Below are positions 20,979 to 29,013 of a DNA stretch of 64,000 nucleotides, one piece after another. Positions within the stretch are counted from its first letter, which is position 1. Every line of letters begins with the position of its first letter. This stretch comes from Acidobacteriota bacterium. GTDB taxonomy: Bacteria; Acidobacteriota; Terriglobia; Terriglobales; Acidobacteriaceae. The DNA is taken from assembly GCA_016196065.1 (NCBI GenBank), contig JACPYL010000027.1:1-64000 (forward strand), read 5' to 3'. Under the pieces are notes generated by a model. The model saw only the letters and a list, made by a program, of their open reading frames with translations, was not told the DNA's origin and made no database searches. Both the position numbers and the translations under genes were made by a program.

Positions 20979-21170
20979 TCACCACTTCGTCGTCACTCTC
21001 AGCCCTTCCAATTGCGCGAACGTGACCGGAGTTCCTTGCACGGCCAGCAAACTCGCCACCGCCGCTTCAATATTTGCGACTAATTCCGGAGCTGCTCCTC
21101 CAACTTTGGCGGAGGCTAGAACGGACTGAAGCAAAGTAAGAATCAGGCTGATCAAGGTCGTTGCCCCCAT
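20979..21170 (-). CDS. Small membrane-associated protein
   Basis: A 63-aa protein with an N-terminal hydrophobic helix (TTLISLILTLLQSVLASA) followed by an amphipathic Ala-rich helix and a short polar tail. Its ATG overlaps the stop of the upstream lipoprotein gene as TGATG, so translation is probably coupled. Size, topology and position at the end of a phage-like operon recall holins or lysis accessory proteins, but no family is recognised. It is the last gene of the leftward operon and converges on the E2 gene. Confidence 0.6.
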   Translation of the reverse strand: MGATTLISLILTLLQSVLASAKVGGAAPELVANIEAAVASLLAVQGTPVTFAQLEGLRVTTKW

Positions 21171-21535
21171 CAGAGTGCTCCTTTGATTTGCAACGTTAGA
21201 GTTGTGGCGTTAGCAATAGCTACCTGCAGCGCCATCTCGGCTGACTTGACGGGGATACAGGTCGCCGTCGGCTCGAGAGGTACAGGCGCGAGCGCCCACC
21301 CGCAGTACGTCTCGATGGCGGTAACAAGAGCGTTCTGTCCCGAGACTCCTCGGTTGATAACCTGGCAGATCTCCTGTTTGGGTTGTATCGCACAGCTTGC
21401 CTGATACTTCGTTTGCGCAGCGACAATCGACCCCGACAACGCTGCAGCCGTATCCCGCGCCCGCCTCTCCACTGGAGAGCAACCGAGCATCGACAGCAGG
21501 CAAGTCACAAGCAGGACTACAGTCAGTCCTCTCAT
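21170..21535 (-). CDS. Small lipoprotein of the leftward operon
   Basis: A 121-aa predicted lipoprotein. The signal sequence MRGLTVVLLVTCLLSMLGC ends in a lipobox (SMLGC) with the lipidated Cys at residue 19. The mature part is helical and carries four further cysteines (QASCA, QEICQ, ETYCG, ATCIP), so two disulfides are possible. Start 21535 was chosen because its ATG overlaps the stop of the preceding gene as TGATG and begins the signal peptide. A spanin-like or membrane-anchoring role is conceivable given its small membrane neighbours; function unknown. Confidence 0.68.
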   Translation of the reverse strand: MRGLTVVLLVTCLLSMLGCSPVERRARDTAAALSGSIVAAQTKYQASCAIQPKQEICQVINRGVSGQNALVTAIETYCGWALAPVPLEPTATCIPVKSAEMALQVAIANATTLTLQIKGAL

Positions 21536-21711
21536 CAAAACACCACCTTCAGTAAGTTCCACAACCCGCGTGTCATGTTCCGGGGATGACGAGTCGAATG
21601 AGCGACACTCTTTCCGGCGTGATAGAGCACGTGCGTTGGCTTGGCCAACGCCGCTGCGTGTAACGCAAGAATGACAGCCAAAATTGCCTTCCCTTTGTAC
21701 CCAACTGACAT
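21535..21711 (-). CDS. Small hydrophobic protein
   Basis: A 58-aa protein. Residues ~5-25 (GKAILAVILALHAAALA) form a hydrophobic helix or uncleaved signal, followed by a basic tail rich in His/Arg (HSTRHPRNMTRGLW). ATG 21711 has AAGGAG six bases upstream, better than the TTG six codons earlier. Its stop overlaps the lipoprotein start (TGATG), and it follows the chimeric beta-helix gene by 30 bp. No family recognised. Confidence 0.55.
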   Translation of the reverse strand: MSVGYKGKAILAVILALHAAALAKPTHVLYHAGKSVAHSTRHPRNMTRGLWNLLKVVF

Positions 21712-21741
21712 TGGATTCTCCTTGATCAAACTGTTCGCAAA

Positions 21742-22734
21742 TCAGGGTTTACTCGCTTGCGACCAAATGGAGGCATTGAGGCAATCTACAGTTCCGTCGA
21801 TCACCTTCGACAACCCCGCTTTGAATTTTTCCTCGTCAACAATGTCGCGGTTGCTCACGGCCTCGCCTAACTGAAGCGCCGCGGAGACAAACGAAATTGC
21901 AGACTCTTTCTTCTCTTGTCCCGCTCGTGTTCCAAACAGCCCTTCAACGTTGTAGAACTTCATGTCCGTCGCTGCCGGACTCACGCTCACATAAAACCCA
22001 TGTGGTGTAGTCCCCGCCGGAATCACGCCATCCGAATACACATTCGCAATCGTGATGTGATCGGAAGCCCCGCCAATCCTCACCCCATACGTATCGAAGT
22101 ACGTGACCTTGAAATGCTGGATCGTCAGCCAGTTTTTGCCATTGACGTAGATAATTTGTCCGTTCGTCATCAGCATCGCCGCCATGCTTCCGTAATAGGT
22201 AGCCGGATTCGAAGGCGCATACACATACAACACGTTGCTGGCAAAGAAGAATTGGTACGGAGCCACCAGCGCCGTCTTGCTGGTAGTAAACTTCGTTCCC
22301 CAAACACTTCCCACGCTGCCGTCGCTCCCGATATACCCAAACAGCACGTAGTTGAACGAACTGGAAGTGATCGAGGTCTTCCAGATATTCCCTGAATCCA
22401 GCGTCCAACTCGCCGCCGGCAAACCGACGTATCCAGTCAGCGTCGGAGCCTCTCCCGTCCCATAAGCGTCAAACACAATCGGATTCCCCGACGCCCCGCT
22501 CGACGGCGGCACCAGGCTCTCATTCCAAACCCCTCCCCGCTTGAACAGAATCTGGTCGCCCGCCGCAAAAGTGCTCCCATTCACCTTCGCGACCGTCTTC
22601 CAGGCAGTAGCCGGAGACAGCCCATCATTCGCATCGACTCCGCCCGCAGAATCCACATAGAACGTAGCCGCCCCCGCCGACCCCGCGACCGCCAACACGC
22701 TGGCGACCGCAAGCACAAGTCTTATGTGCATCAT
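21742..22734 (-). CDS. Secreted beta-helix protein, apparently truncated and fused to an unrelated helical tail
   Basis: A 330-aa protein. Signal peptide MMHIRLVLAVASVLAVAGSA, then a parallel-beta-helix beginning (TFYVDSAGGVDANDGLSPAT, a common opening of secreted pectate-lyase-like and phage appendage proteins) with coils through ~residue 265 (LTIQHFKVTYFDTYGVRI, HITIANVYSDGV). The coils stop abruptly, and residues ~268-330 (from GTRAGQEKKESAISF) are Ala/Glu/Lys-rich helix. This looks like an in-frame join of two genes by deletion. ATG follows GGGGAG. It sits between the fibre gene and the small membrane genes, with terminators around it. Confidence 0.7.
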   Translation of the reverse strand: MMHIRLVLAVASVLAVAGSAGAATFYVDSAGGVDANDGLSPATAWKTVAKVNGSTFAAGDQILFKRGGVWNESLVPPSSGASGNPIVFDAYGTGEAPTLTGYVGLPAASWTLDSGNIWKTSITSSSFNYVLFGYIGSDGSVGSVWGTKFTTSKTALVAPYQFFFASNVLYVYAPSNPATYYGSMAAMLMTNGQIIYVNGKNWLTIQHFKVTYFDTYGVRIGGASDHITIANVYSDGVIPAGTTPHGFYVSVSPAATDMKFYNVEGLFGTRAGQEKKESAISFVSAALQLGEAVSNRDIVDEEKFKAGLSKVIDGTVDCLNASIWSQASKP

Positions 22735-22790
22735 TCAATCTCCCCACGAATCTCATCTTTGCTACAAAGAAGAGCACTCTCAATCCCAAT

Positions 22791-22814
22791 AAAAAAAGCG
22801 CGCCGCAGCGCGCC
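22791..22814 (-). terminator. Intrinsic terminator after the fibre gene
   Basis: Read on the minus strand, GCGCGC-TGCG-GCGCGC is followed by seven T. It lies between the stop of the fibre gene (22873) and the start of the beta-helix gene (22734), so the downstream genes need readthrough, antitermination or their own promoter. Confidence 0.88.
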
Positions 22815-22821
22815 TCCAAAT

Positions 22822-22868
22822 ACTGAGAACCGAGAACTGAGAACCGAGAACCGAGAACCGAGAACTGG
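22822..22868. repeat. Heptamer repeat array (AGAACCG type)
   Basis: About six consecutive 7-bp units of AGAACCG/AGAACTG followed by the short inverse GTTCCTCAG. It begins just after the terminator and touches the stop codon of the fibre gene. One of six heptamer arrays in this window. Confidence 0.85.
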
Positions 22869-22872
22869 TTCC

Positions 22873-25800
22873 TCAGTCGACCATATACTTCACCACCACA
22901 TTCACCCGATGTACGCTTCCGGACGCCGATACGGTTGCATGTCCGATCTTCACGCCCGAACCCACCGCATCCTTCCCCGCGACAAACGAGGTGGAAGTTG
23001 CCCCTGCCGTCGAACATGCAAGATCCGAACTCAGCAAGTTCGCTCCAGCGTTTTGCAGATTGATGGTCATCGCTCCCGCATCAATCTCGCAATACACCTC
23101 CACGATGTGAAAAGCCGCCGCCCGGTTCACATAAATGGAGGGCACCTGCAACGTGGTCGTCAGCAAGTTATTCGCATCGAAAAACGTGTACGTGAATTCC
23201 TGCGGATAATTTTTCGCCACTTCCGTGACGGCTCCCGCGTTTTCCGAGACCGCCAGTTTTCCGCCCGGCATGAATCCAATTTTCGATTTCCCGGAGCCTG
23301 CCGCCGTCATCGTCCCGGCTGCCCCTTCTACACTCCATGGCCCCGACCCTGTCTGCACGATGTTTCCCGCGATATTCAGATTCCCTCCCAGCGTCATGTC
23401 GTTCGAAAATGTCTTCGCCCCGGCAATCGTCTCGGTCCCAGTGTTGTGCGCCACTGCGGAATCGGCCGCCGCGCCCGTCACCTGTGCCACCGTATAGTCA
23501 CCGGTCGCGGCCACGACCGCCCCAGTGCGGCCGAACACCGACGAAACGTTCCCGCCGCCACCACCACTGCCGCACGCGACCCCAGTCGATCCCACCACTC
23601 CGTTGCTCGCAATCGTCAGGCATCCCGCCGTCAGTCCTGCGATCGTCACCGAGCTGTCGAACTTCGTGGCTGTCTTGAATTCCTTCAAGGACGCGGTCAG
23701 GCGCTCCAGCCAATTCGTTCCGTCTCCATTATTCGCGATGTACTGGCTGATCGATCCGAACGAGCCGAAGCTAAGTCCCACCGCGACATTTGTATTGTTG
23801 GAATCAATCCCGATGAAGCTATCGTGAGTCGAATTTGGCGCCCGAGTATTTCCGTAAGCCGCCGACTTGTCCGGTTCAAAATCAAACAGCGTGATCAGAT
23901 GCGTTGGACCAGTCACTGCCGTATTGCCTCCGACGTTCAGCACACCCTTCAGGTTCTGAAGAGCGGAATTACCCCCAATCGGCATGCCCGCCATCAACCG
24001 CATCTGATTTTGCGGATAAAAAGATCCCAGACATACTGGCCACACATACGTAGCGGTCCCAAATCCGCTCTGGCACTGCAACGCAAATACCTGCGGAAAT
24101 ACTCCACCCGCCGACGAGATATACGGCACTGACGAACTCAGCAGGTCCGTATAAAGGACCGGATGGCCCGACGTATTGAAATCAGAATTCACTGGCGGCG
24201 ACAGGATTACGCCTCCCGGCCACAGGTTAAGTTTCGGCGCCCAGAACGATGCCGTCCCCTGCCAGTAAGCCGGTACTGTGTAACTGCTCCGCGCGGCCTG
24301 TGTGTCGGTGTAGGAACAAATTCCGTTCGAACACACGGAGGATTGTGGAACGTTTGCCACCACCGCAAAATTCCCCGTCCCCGTCGGCGGCGCCGGAATG
24401 ACACTGCTGCTCACTACCAGGATGTCGTACGAAGTGGCCGGAGCCAGGTCATACCATTGCAGAGGGATCGGAACCGCTCCACCGGTTGGCGAAGCGTTGC
24501 CAAAATACAGTGGCATCGTCACCGCTCCGTCAGCTCTCCGCGCGATCACATAGTACTGAGAAAAGGTGCTGCCTCCACTCGCAAACGCCGGCATGTTTCC
24601 CGCCGGACCCTCTCCTCCCCGTATGCTCATCGATGGATTCGTATAGCTGCTGCCGCCCTGCATGATGACGCCGGCCGCCGCATTCGTGATCGCCCCTGGT
24701 CCCAACCCGGCGCCACAGCCCGATCCATATTCCTCGTACACATTCTCTAGACTCAATCCGCCGTATCCACCTGTCGAAGTCGAATAGCGAACTCCGAATT
24801 GCGCGTACCCTTGGATCACCGAGTCCGAGATCCGGAGCGTATTGCCGGACAGCCAGTCCACACCGTTTCCATTGCACTGGATATTGAGGTTCAGATGCTG
24901 CAACCATCCCACCGGCGCAACCTGCGGATTCCCGCTGAACGTTCCGTTTGACTGGACATACGCCCCGCAAAAAGTTGTGTCGCACTTAATCGTCCCCAAC
25001 CCTCCCGAAGTATCCAATCCATCCAGCAGAAACGACTGATCGTCATCCACTTTCACCCAGCTGCCAAATGTTCCTCCGGTTGGCTCAAACAATCCCTGCA
25101 CATTTTGAATACGCGTGTGTTGCGCATTCACCTCGATCATCGGCTTTGTTCCGCCCACCACCATCGGTCGGCCTCGAAAGCCGAGCAACGTCACATCCAA
25201 CACCATGTTGGAATTACTCTTGTCTCCGACAAACACGCACGGAGTCGTTGCCGAGTAGCACGCTTGTGTTCCACCGTTGAACTCGACCGTCTGCCCCACG
25301 CTCTTGATCGTCAGCTGGCCATAGATTGCAATGTCTCCTGTCGGCGCGACGATCCACCCACCCGTCAACTGTCCCACTCCCCGCGGACGGTAACGTGCCG
25401 CGATCGATGCCTCCGCAATTCCCGCCGACGCCGAACCGATCGTGTATCCAGCCCCATGCGCGTTTACCGTCGTGAACTGCAGCGTTCCCGGATTTCCATC
25501 ACCCGCACACGTCCCGCCCGTGACCTTCACGGCTTCCGCTGTTCCGGTGCCCGCCACGTAGACCCAATAGTCAGCGTCGTCCCCTCGCACGCCTGGGGCG
25601 CAAGCGCTCAATGTCACTGTCTTTGCTCCTGCCGTGAGCAAGTCAGTCGTTGAAGTCGCGGAAAATTGAAAGTCCACCGCGTACTTGGTCACCTGGTACG
25701 CCGATCCTGCACTCGCACCGGCTTTCGGTTTGTAAGTATTGGACGCCGCCTCATAAGTGATGACCTGTCCCTCCGTCGGAACCAGCGAGCCCACCGTCGT

Positions 25801-26682
25801 TCCCCGGATCGAAACCGCATCTGCACTCGTGCCGCACGCGCCCCACGACGAACTCCCCTTCAGGCACAACGTCCCGTCCGCTGTCCCCGACCCCAATTGA
25901 CTCGTCGGCACTACTCCGTTCACCAGGTTCGCTTTGCTGGCAAACCCAGTGTCCACGTAGTGGCGGTTCGCCGCATGATTCAGCGCCGTCGGATCACCCG
26001 CCAGAGTCAGCGGTCCCGTCATCGAGTCACCCGCCTTCGCGACAAAATTCCCTGCGCCGACATTTGCTACTGCCGCGTCCACGTACGCCTTGTTGGCTGC
26101 GTTGCTTGCTCCCGTCGGTGGAGGGATCGCTGGCGCTGCCGCAAACTGCTTCGCCCCCTGGATCACCTCCGCTCCCGACAGATGTACCACCGCCGTATCC
26201 ACCGCCCGATTCGCCACCGCCGAATCAACATATTGTTTGGATACCAACCCGCTTGCCAGGCCGGACCCCGGCGTCGTCCGTACTCCCGCCAGCGTCACCG
26301 GCGACGTCGTCGGTACCGCCCAGTACTCCCCACGGACTGTGCCATCATCCAGTTGGAATACCACTGTGTAGTAAGTCCCGGCAGGCATCGCTCCCACGTT
26401 CGGAACCAGGTCAGTTGAAAATGCTCCAGCGTTTCCAATCGCGACGCTCTTCGTACCGGCTGCCACGGCGTTGCCTTCGGCAGTCAGAAACGCCGGCCAT
26501 GAAATCAGCGCAACACCCTGAGCCATCGTCCCGTCCGCGCGATACACCGTGTCGCTGATCGTCGTCACCCCAGGCCCCTGCGCCCACCCGGCCACAGCCG
26601 CGAGTGTCAGTAAACTCAGTCCCAACAGAATCCGCGACGGCCAATAAAAAAGCCGCTCCACCGAGCGGCCTCTGTTATGCAT
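22873..26682 (-). CDS. Secreted phage-tail-fibre-like protein
   Basis: A 1269-aa protein. Start ATG 26682 lies close behind GGGAGGGG. The N-terminus is a basic stretch plus a Sec signal (LLGLSLLTLAAVAGWAQ, ending near residue 35). Then come three tail-fibre-type YVD motifs (SKQYVDSAVA, NKAYVDAAVA, NRHYVDTGFA at ~150-250), a beta-helix-like centre with CGAYVQSNG and DSVIQGYAQFGVRYS, and the fibre motif VSSVFGRTGAVVAATGDYT at ~1090. The C-terminus is an all-beta domain. The motifs are those of phage fibres, but phage fibres have no signal peptide, so this one is predicted to be exported. A terminator lies inside its codons 5-13 (26646-26669). A start downstream of that hairpin (TTG 26625) is an alternative. 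Confidence 0.72.
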   Translation of the reverse strand: MHNRGRSVERLFYWPSRILLGLSLLTLAAVAGWAQGPGVTTISDTVYRADGTMAQGVALISWPAFLTAEGNAVAAGTKSVAIGNAGAFSTDLVPNVGAMPAGTYYTVVFQLDDGTVRGEYWAVPTTSPVTLAGVRTTPGSGLASGLVSKQYVDSAVANRAVDTAVVHLSGAEVIQGAKQFAAAPAIPPPTGASNAANKAYVDAAVANVGAGNFVAKAGDSMTGPLTLAGDPTALNHAANRHYVDTGFASKANLVNGVVPTSQLGSGTADGTLCLKGSSSWGACGTSADAVSIRGTTVGSLVPTEGQVITYEAASNTYKPKAGASAGSAYQVTKYAVDFQFSATSTTDLLTAGAKTVTLSACAPGVRGDDADYWVYVAGTGTAEAVKVTGGTCAGDGNPGTLQFTTVNAHGAGYTIGSASAGIAEASIAARYRPRGVGQLTGGWIVAPTGDIAIYGQLTIKSVGQTVEFNGGTQACYSATTPCVFVGDKSNSNMVLDVTLLGFRGRPMVVGGTKPMIEVNAQHTRIQNVQGLFEPTGGTFGSWVKVDDDQSFLLDGLDTSGGLGTIKCDTTFCGAYVQSNGTFSGNPQVAPVGWLQHLNLNIQCNGNGVDWLSGNTLRISDSVIQGYAQFGVRYSTSTGGYGGLSLENVYEEYGSGCGAGLGPGAITNAAAGVIMQGGSSYTNPSMSIRGGEGPAGNMPAFASGGSTFSQYYVIARRADGAVTMPLYFGNASPTGGAVPIPLQWYDLAPATSYDILVVSSSVIPAPPTGTGNFAVVANVPQSSVCSNGICSYTDTQAARSSYTVPAYWQGTASFWAPKLNLWPGGVILSPPVNSDFNTSGHPVLYTDLLSSSVPYISSAGGVFPQVFALQCQSGFGTATYVWPVCLGSFYPQNQMRLMAGMPIGGNSALQNLKGVLNVGGNTAVTGPTHLITLFDFEPDKSAAYGNTRAPNSTHDSFIGIDSNNTNVAVGLSFGSFGSISQYIANNGDGTNWLERLTASLKEFKTATKFDSSVTIAGLTAGCLTIASNGVVGSTGVACGSGGGGGNVSSVFGRTGAVVAATGDYTVAQVTGAAADSAVAHNTGTETIAGAKTFSNDMTLGGNLNIAGNIVQTGSGPWSVEGAAGTMTAAGSGKSKIGFMPGGKLAVSENAGAVTEVAKNYPQEFTYTFFDANNLLTTTLQVPSIYVNRAAAFHIVEVYCEIDAGAMTINLQNAGANLLSSDLACSTAGATSTSFVAGKDAVGSGVKIGHATVSASGSVHRVNVVVKYMVD
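26646..26669 (-). terminator. Intrinsic terminator within the 5' codons of the fibre gene
   Basis: On the minus strand GCCGCTC-GGTG-GAGCGGC (26669-26652) is followed by six T (to 26646). The hairpin is perfect. It lies 10 to 35 nt after the ATG at 26682, in the same direction as the gene, so it could end transcription from the phosphatase gene or act as an attenuator. Confidence 0.8.
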
Positions 26683-26723
26683 ATCCCCTCCCACTCCTGA
26701 TCCCTTGTCACTCCGCGTTCCGA

Positions 26724-26772
26724 TCAGAGGCTCTCACCTCTGCAATCTGACCTCTAACCTCTGACCTTAAAC
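26724..26772. repeat. Heptamer repeat array (TCTGACC type)
   Basis: Units of seven: TCTCACC, TCTGCAA, TCTGACC, TCTAACC, TCTGACC, TTAAACC, preceded by the inverse CAGAGGCT. It overlaps the stop codon of the phosphatase gene (26767). Confidence 0.75.
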
Positions 26773-27216
26773 CTTCGCCTTCGTCGATCCCAGGTACCGC
26801 CGCACGCTCTCCACATACACGTCCGCAAAATCTACTTCCGGACGCCGCGTCTCGATCAAAACCATCGCCTCTTCCAGGTCCCACCCCATCGCGCCCATCA
26901 CCGCCAGCGTCATCATCGGCGCCCGGTGAACTCCCGCCGCGCAATGGATGAACACCTTCGTTCCCGGATCTTGTAGCGCATCTTGCGCGAATTCCACTCC
27001 CCGCTCCAGCAACGCCGCCGGCTTCGGCAGAAAATCATCGTCCGTAGGATTCCACAACACTTGCACACCCGCCGCTTCTCCCAGCGGCGTGTCATCGAAC
27101 TCGATCTGCATGTCGATCACGTGGCTGATCCCGCTCTGCGCCACTTCGGTCATGTTCTTGGCATTCCATATCCCGCCTCCCAGCGCGATCCGGTCCGTCA
27201 CCCACGACATATCCAT
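26767..27216 (-). CDS. Dual-specificity/tyrosine protein phosphatase-like protein
   Basis: A 149-aa cytoplasmic cysteine phosphatase. The signature loop HCAAGVHRAP (Cys-x5-Arg) is present near residue 92, with an upstream general-acid region NPTDDDF and a typical N-terminal WVTDRIALGGG strand. The length equals a minimal DSP domain with no extra domain. It would remove phosphate from protein or nucleic-acid-end substrates. Such genes occur in some phage and viral genomes. ATG is 11 nt after AGGAG. It lies upstream of the fibre gene, 28 bp downstream of the 129-aa gene. Confidence 0.85.
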   Translation of the reverse strand: MDMSWVTDRIALGGGIWNAKNMTEVAQSGISHVIDMQIEFDDTPLGEAAGVQVLWNPTDDDFLPKPAALLERGVEFAQDALQDPGTKVFIHCAAGVHRAPMMTLAVMGAMGWDLEEAMVLIETRRPEVDFADVYVESVRRYLGSTKAKV

Positions 27217-27244
27217 GCGAACGTCTTCTCCTATCCTCGAATCG

Positions 27245-27634
27245 TCAATCAGGTTTCCGTAGTTCGTCTTCTGATTCTACGTCACCCTCATCATCCCCCG
27301 CGATCACCGGCACCTGCCCCTGTAATCCCATTCGCGACAATAGGATTTTTGCCAGCGACTCTCTCTCTCCGTTTTCCCCTTCTTCAAACGGAAACATCCC
27401 CGACATTTCCCACAGAAACTTCAGCGCCGTGACCTGCCCGCCCTCGGTCACCGATTTCATCACGCGTTTCGCCATGTCCTCGGAACCATCAAGGATCAGA
27501 TTCGTAACCACGTTCCGTATTTGCTGGACCTCGTCTGCCGTCTTTGCCTTGGATCCCGTGCCGTGGGTGCCCGGTGAATCTGATTTTGGCGTGTCCTTTT
27601 TCGATGTCGCTTTTCTTGCCTTTGCTTGACCCAT
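27245..27634 (-). CDS. Hypothetical protein of the leftward operon
   Basis: A 129-aa protein. The first 40 residues are basic and Ser/Thr/Gly-rich (GQAKARKATSKKDTPKS). The middle is helical (DEVQQIRNVVTNLILDGSED, ALKFLWEMSGMFPF) and the C-terminus is acidic (DDEGDVESEDEL). Charge asymmetry of this sort is seen in small nucleic-acid-binding phage proteins, but no family is recognised. ATG 27634 (MGQAK) was preferred over an upstream in-frame start at 27691. The gene is separated from its presumed upstream operon partner by the transposon at 27792. Confidence 0.6.
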   Translation of the reverse strand: MGQAKARKATSKKDTPKSDSPGTHGTGSKAKTADEVQQIRNVVTNLILDGSEDMAKRVMKSVTEGGQVTALKFLWEMSGMFPFEEGENGERESLAKILLSRMGLQGQVPVIAGDDEGDVESEDELRKPD

Positions 27635-27804
27635 CGTTCCACCAAAAGAAAAGAGCGCAATCGATTGGATCGAGCCTTCGCCCGATTCCATCTTGATCGC
27701 GCCCCAAGAACTTGTATTTATTTTCTCTGCCCTTATTTTTAGAATATCAAATTCAACCAGGCAATCCCGCCAACTTTCCCAAACTTATTTCGGTAAATAT
27801 ATAC

Positions 27805-27833
27805 TTGACACACACGAACAAAGAGCGTACATT
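27805..27833 (+). promoter_or_regulatory. Transposase promoter overlapping the left TIR of element 1
   Basis: TTGACA (27805-27810), a 17-bp spacer and TACATT (27828-27833). The -35 box is inside the terminal inverted repeat. The predicted transcript start (about 27840) coincides with the transposase ATG at 27840, so the mRNA may be leaderless. No ribosome site precedes the ATG. Confidence 0.65.
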
Positions 27834-27839
27834 TTAAGC

Positions 27840-28826
27840 ATGGAAGCACCCCGAACACTCCAGCAAGCCATCGTTTACTTCGCCGATCCTGACCGCGCTT
27901 TTGAGTATGCGAAGAAGTTCCGGTGGCCTAATGGAAAGGTGATTTGTCCCCGTTGCGGCAAGGACAAACACTCGTTTATCAAGACGCGAAAAATCTGGTT
28001 CTGCTACACATGCCAGAAACAATTCACGCTTAAGCTGGCCACGATCTTCGAAGATTCCCCGCTTGGACTCGATAAGTGGATGACTGCTTTCTGGATGCTG
28101 GTCAACTGTAAGAATGGTGTGAGCAGTTGCGAAGTAGCGCGGACTCTGGGCATTACTCAGAAGTCGGCATGGTTCATGCTCCAACGTCTGCGCTTGGCAT
28201 TGCGCGATGAATTCTACGGATCGAAACTGGGCGGCGGTGGTGGCGAAGTCGAAGTAGACGAAACGTTCATTGGTGGCAAAGCGCGGAACATGCACAAGGC
28301 GAAACGCATCAAGACCAAGGTGCGCGAAGGGAACTTCGGAAAGACCATCGTCATGGGCATGTTGGAGCGCGGCGGTCACGTCAAGGCCAAGGTGATCCCG
28401 AACCGCAAGAAGCCTGCACTCCATGGAGCCATCGCAGAAGTGATTGCACATGGAGCGAATATTTATACCGATGAGCACGTTGGCTACATGGACATTTCTC
28501 CGGAGTACGTTCACAGCATCGTGAACCATCTCGAACGGTACGTGAATGGAGGCGTGCACACAAACGGAATGGAGAACTTCTGGTCGCTGTTGAAGCGCGG
28601 CCTTGGTGGTACCTACGTTAGCGTTGAGCCATTCCATTTGTTTCGCTACCTTGACGAACAGATGTTTCGTTTCAACAACCGCAAAAACATAAGCGACTCT
28701 CAGCGCTTCGCTCTAGCTATGTCCAACATCGGCGCGAAGCGTCTCACGTACAGCGAACTGACAGGCAAAGACGAATCGCCGCGCCACGAAGCGACAGGGG
28801 CGGGGGAAACGCAAATCCCCTTCTAG
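27840..28826 (+). CDS. IS1595 family (ISXO2-like) transposase
   Basis: A 328-aa transposase. N-terminal zinc ribbon (CPRCGKDKH ... FCYTCQKQF, residues ~38-60), helix-turn-helix (SSCEVARTLGITQKSAWFML), then the ISXO2-like catalytic domain with VEVDETFIGGK, NIYTDEHVGY and HTNGMENFWSLLKRG carrying the acidic and Asn/Glu catalytic residues. Full length and intact. ATG 27840 is used because the TIR promoter points directly at it; an upstream in-frame start would lie outside the element. Its stop codon TAG shares the palindrome CTAG with the stop of the convergent small gene. Confidence 0.95.
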   Translation: MEAPRTLQQAIVYFADPDRAFEYAKKFRWPNGKVICPRCGKDKHSFIKTRKIWFCYTCQKQFTLKLATIFEDSPLGLDKWMTAFWMLVNCKNGVSSCEVARTLGITQKSAWFMLQRLRLALRDEFYGSKLGGGGGEVEVDETFIGGKARNMHKAKRIKTKVREGNFGKTIVMGMLERGGHVKAKVIPNRKKPALHGAIAEVIAHGANIYTDEHVGYMDISPEYVHSIVNHLERYVNGGVHTNGMENFWSLLKRGLGGTYVSVEPFHLFRYLDEQMFRFNNRKNISDSQRFALAMSNIGAKRLTYSELTGKDESPRHEATGAGETQIPF

Positions 28827-29008
28827 TCCTTGTCGGAATTCTTCGGTTTACGTATACTCTGGCCGCGAGAAGAAGCCTTCTTCTTCCCCCTGTGTTTCTT
28901 CTCGGCCCGTACAACTGCGTCTTTGGAAACGCTGAATAGGGCTGTCATTCCCTGTTCAAAGTTCTCAAGTGCTTTCGGCCCTTCTAGATATTCGTTTTTA
29001 ATTGTCAT
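28823..29008 (-). CDS. Small Lys-rich protein of element 1
   Basis: A 61-aa protein: an N-terminal helical half (GPKALENFEQGMTALFSVSK, then DAVVRAEKKH) and a very basic tail (RGKKKASSRGQSIRKPKN). Small proteins with this helix-plus-basic-tail design are often seen in bacterial genomes beside toxins or transposons, and a nucleic-acid-binding or regulatory role is inferred. It converges on the transposase gene with the two stops sharing CTAG, and starts 5 bp from the divergent cargo gene at 29014. Element 2 carries a small basic protein too (33952). Confidence 0.65.
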   Translation of the reverse strand: MTIKNEYLEGPKALENFEQGMTALFSVSKDAVVRAEKKHRGKKKASSRGQSIRKPKNSDKD

Positions 29009-29013
29009 TTGCT

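Noticed and set aside
22822-22868. A CRISPR array, suggested by regularly spaced repeats.
   Set aside because: Units are 7 bp in direct tandem without spacers, and no cas gene is near.
22726-24132. Long plus-strand frame within the fibre gene (and similar ones at 11816-13075 and 25666-26418).
   Set aside because: Arg/His/Pro-rich shadow translations of GC-rich genes on the other strand; no motif or start signal.
27693-27839. N-terminal extension of the element 1 transposase (50 extra residues).
   Set aside because: It would start outside the transposon and cross its end and target duplication; the family starts near MEAPRTL.
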